A stretch of DNA of 64,000 bases. Source: Vigna angularis. Taxonomy: Eukaryota > Streptophyta > Magnoliopsida > Fabales > Fabaceae. Where the stretch lies: contig NC_068975.1 of the NCBI RefSeq assembly GCF_016808095.1, positions 17,181,501 to 17,245,500 on the forward strand, read 5' to 3'. Shown in pieces: positions 61,531 to 64,000 of the stretch. The position numbers were made by a program, and so were the translations under genes. The stretch's first letter is position 1; the number at the start of each line of letters is the position of its first letter. Under the pieces are notes generated by a model. That model saw only the letters and a list, made by a program, of their open reading frames with translations, ran no database searches and was not told where the DNA came from.

Positions 61531-62671
61531 GTGGAGATCTCGACAAGATGGGTCTTGGTGATTGATGATGCAGATAGAGACATTTATGTGTTTAGTTGTT
61601 TTATGTTAGCTTTTGGTGTAATTATTTACGAACTATGTTCAATGAGTTATGTTTTAAGTTGTGTACTGGCATAAACATCTAACTTTTTGAATTTAATGTG
61701 ATGCATATTTGATTAAGTTTGTGATTCCAGAAGATGATAATATGTGTGATTGTGGTTGCAATATATCATAATTGATCTTGTGTGTAAGTATGAATAAGGA
61801 CCAGATATGTTGAGTGTTGAGAAAATTTGATGACATTGAGAGATATGATGAGTTTGTCTAGATATGGAATTGACTTTTGCATGATTGTGATTCTATATAC
61901 ATACACACAATTTATGGTTAAGGATGAGAAAGGCATTGGTTGTTATTGATCGTACAACTACTTGGCCGAACAGTCAACCTTAACACATCATGATACATTT
62001 GTAAACCCTTTTGAGCTTTGAATTTTTTTTTCTTCCACCTTAATCCTATTAGATGATATCCTACCTTACACCCTAGAAAAGAACAGGTATTATGCTTTAA
62101 AAGAGGGTAAGGTTGAATTTTAGTTTGAGGGAAGAAAAGGTGTTCATATATATATAAAAAAAGTTGATCAAAAAGGGTGCTTGAACAAAAAAAGAAGGTT
62201 GAATTGTGAAAGAATATGGTATGGAATGAACGACATATTGGGATTTGATGACTGAATTGAGAATGGAAGCATCTACTGATGTTCTCTTCTTTACAAGTGA
62301 CTTTGAATGCACAAAAAACCATGATTCTTTTTCTAGCCAAGCCAAGCTTTAACCTAGAAAGACCTTTTGACTTAACCAATGGTGTGTGAAGTGTGTGAAT
62401 TAGATGATGTTCAAAAGCTGATGAAGTTCTATGACAAATCTACTGTCATGTGAGGACAAACACTTAATTATTGAGGGATGTTAAATTTTGATCTGCTTGT
62501 TCATATTCTATGAACACGCAAATTTGTGAGTGCTGAATGCACCATGTCATACTTGTTTGAAATCTTTGGGAATGCATATGATTTTTTCTTATGTGCAAAG
62601 TCATTTTATCAAAGTGTCAGATGTCTATTGTGTTGCCTATGTTGTGATTTCATGAGGACATGAAATAATTC
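61531..62671 (+). other. Non-coding spacer before the 3' LTR
   Basis: No coding homology. Equivalent in position to 49863-51189 of the minus-strand relative. Confidence 0.55.
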
Positions 62672-62685
62672 AAGTTTGGGGGAGT
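62672..62685 (+). promoter_or_regulatory. Polypurine tract of the Athila-like element
   Basis: AAGTTTGGGGGAGT directly precedes the LTR start TGATAAG. Confidence 0.75.
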
Positions 62686-63780
62686 TGATAAGTATGAAAA
62701 ATACATGTTTTTAGACTTATTAATTAGCTCAAATTTGTATGTATTCATGAAATAATGTGTTTCCTCATAGAAAAAGTTTTAATAAGAAGTAGGAAAGTGT
62801 GTAATAAATTGTACAAGAATTTATACATCAAAGTGGAGTGTTGTTAGATGTTTCTCGCTAAGCCAACATTAAATCGCTCAGCCAGAAAGAGTTTTATTCG
62901 CTCAGCGCACCAGCACAACTCGCTGAGCGAATAAAGGACAGTTAAAGATATGTAGTTGAATATTCGCCTAACGCATGAATAGTTGTGCGCTTAGCGAAGT
63001 AGTTACTTTCAAGTGGTTTTTTAAAGTGTGAAATAGAGGAAAAGTTGGTAACTTCTGACAGAGAGCAAAGAACCGTAAAATATTGCAGACTTCAGGAGAC
63101 TACTTAAAGGCATCCAAACAACATTGTATGTAAGGGATTGTAAAACTGTGTACGTTCTAGATGACTAGGAGTAACTAAATCTTTCTTTTGTTGGAATTGA
63201 ATGTAATGCCTAACATTTGATGTAATCTTCCTGTTTAATATATATCTGTGTTCATATGCTTTTCTTGTTTTACTTGTCATTATACGAAAGTATGATGTAT
63301 TTTATATATTCATTTGTACTATGAAGTAAATTTGAGTGTGAACGTAAGAAAAGCAACCAAAAGGAACGATGATAGGAATAGTTTCAATTCTTCTGGTCAT
63401 TTATAAACATCAAATCTTAATGCAAGGGTTATGTTTAATTAATAATTGAACATATAACTTTAGGACTTGTTTTAAGGGATTAAACCAAGATACAGTGATG
63501 TTAATGTTTGAACGCAGAATATATTCTTCATAAAGTTACTATAATGTTAGTTATGAACTCAATTCCAATGAAGCTTACTTTAAAATTTTAATTTCAAATT
63601 TTAGTATTTTGTTAATTTCAGTATGTCATTTGACTTGAATCAACATTTCCATAGTTATCAAATTTATTTTGGTAAATAATTTTCATTAGATAACATAACA
63701 CAATTCCCTTAGGAGAACGGTACTTTTAACTTACTCTTTATTACTTGGAACGATTTGGTACACTTGCCAAAAGGTTATCA
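62686..63780 (+). repeat. 3' LTR of the Athila-like element
   Basis: 1095 bp, TGATAAGTATG...AAGGTTATCA. Its last 30 bp (GATTTGGTACACTTGCC) match the distal ends of the LTRs at 48479 and 57259. It holds two GC hairpins: 62897-62931 (TTCGCTCAGCG / CGCTGAGCGAA) and 62963-62998. Confidence 0.75.
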
Positions 63781-64000
63781 ACATACATAGAATTAAAGAT
63801 AAACCACATCCTATACATAAATCTACTAAACTACAAAAGCTTTAACACAAAACAAGTCTTCATGAAGATCTTCTTGCAACAAGAACACTCTAGACTTGAC
63901 TTTGAGACATCATCAAAACTTCTTCTCTTCAACTTTATGCTAACATTTTTTAAACTCATCTATATGTGCAAATAGACTTTGTGATGTTAAGTTTTTTGTT
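63781..64000. other. Flanking DNA, nothing recognised
   Basis: AT-rich sequence following the Athila-like LTR. Confidence 0.5.

Larger units (their letters stand above)
59355..63780 (+). mobile_element. Athila-like element with transposon-protein ORF and complete 3' LTR
   Basis: Plus strand: leader with short GC hairpins (59404-60180), a broken ORF (60261-61530), a ~1.1-kb spacer, a purine tract AAGTTTGGGGGAG (62672-62684) and a 3' LTR (62686-63780). No gag or pol was found, and a 5' LTR is not visible; it may have been lost next to 59354. Classification rests on the purine tract, the LTR end shared with 48479, and the associated protein family. Confidence 0.65.

Overview
This window is nuclear DNA from a flowering plant, most likely a phaseoloid legume (bean, cowpea or soybean type). 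The evidence is spliced genes, AT-rich intergenic DNA, many LTR retrotransposons with tRNA-iMet-like primer sites, CACTA and Mutator-type DNA transposons, and LTRs carrying GC-rich short palindromes of a kind I associate with legumes. The taxon is an inference, not a direct reading. No tRNA, rRNA, CRISPR or prokaryotic operon structure was seen.

Only two intact host genes can be supported. One is a two-exon gene for a 98-residue hydrophilic protein with a transit-peptide-like N-terminus (10487-11219, + strand). The other is a three-exon SUMO gene (42251-43836, - strand) with a 99-residue precursor that ends one residue after the di-glycine. Both have credible upstream promoter motifs.

The rest is mobile DNA in layers. 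1-3540: a decayed Ty1/copia element (- strand). 4844-5830: a small CACTA element with a perfect 3-bp target duplication. 17394-23937: a Mutator-like element with ~190-bp terminal inverted repeats, carrying a captured PB1-domain gene fragment (Pack-MULE type). Its PB1 codons next to the right terminus have expanded into a 16-bp minisatellite, and it was later split by a 4757-bp non-autonomous LTR element (TSD TGAGG). 24640-27353: a second CACTA-like element. 28813-36332: a near-complete Ty3/gypsy element (TSD CTATC) whose pol frame is open but lacks the RNase H segment. 37085-37740: a 153-bp tandem array. 40080-41010: a gypsy fossil. 45995-52501: a copia element that lost pol and has an Athila-like element nested in its gag. 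53412-55493: a second gag-only LTR element. 55880-57258: another copia gag fossil. 57259-59354: an LTR containing a third CACTA-like element. 59355-63780: an Athila-like element with a plant-transposon-protein ORF and a complete 3' LTR.

Two signals stand out beyond the element catalogue. First, copia-type DNA at four places (681-1079, 46586-46791, 47367-47470, 52091-52316) carries pairs of a 12-bp palindrome (consensus ATAATCGATTAT). The pairs have a constant centre-to-centre distance: 21 bp in the first cluster and 20 bp in the other three. Second, the gypsy element and both gag-only elements share a small hairpin (GATTTG-AGGA-CAAATC) immediately before the polypurine tract. This suggests the gag-only elements are deletion derivatives that use the machinery of a pol-bearing relative.
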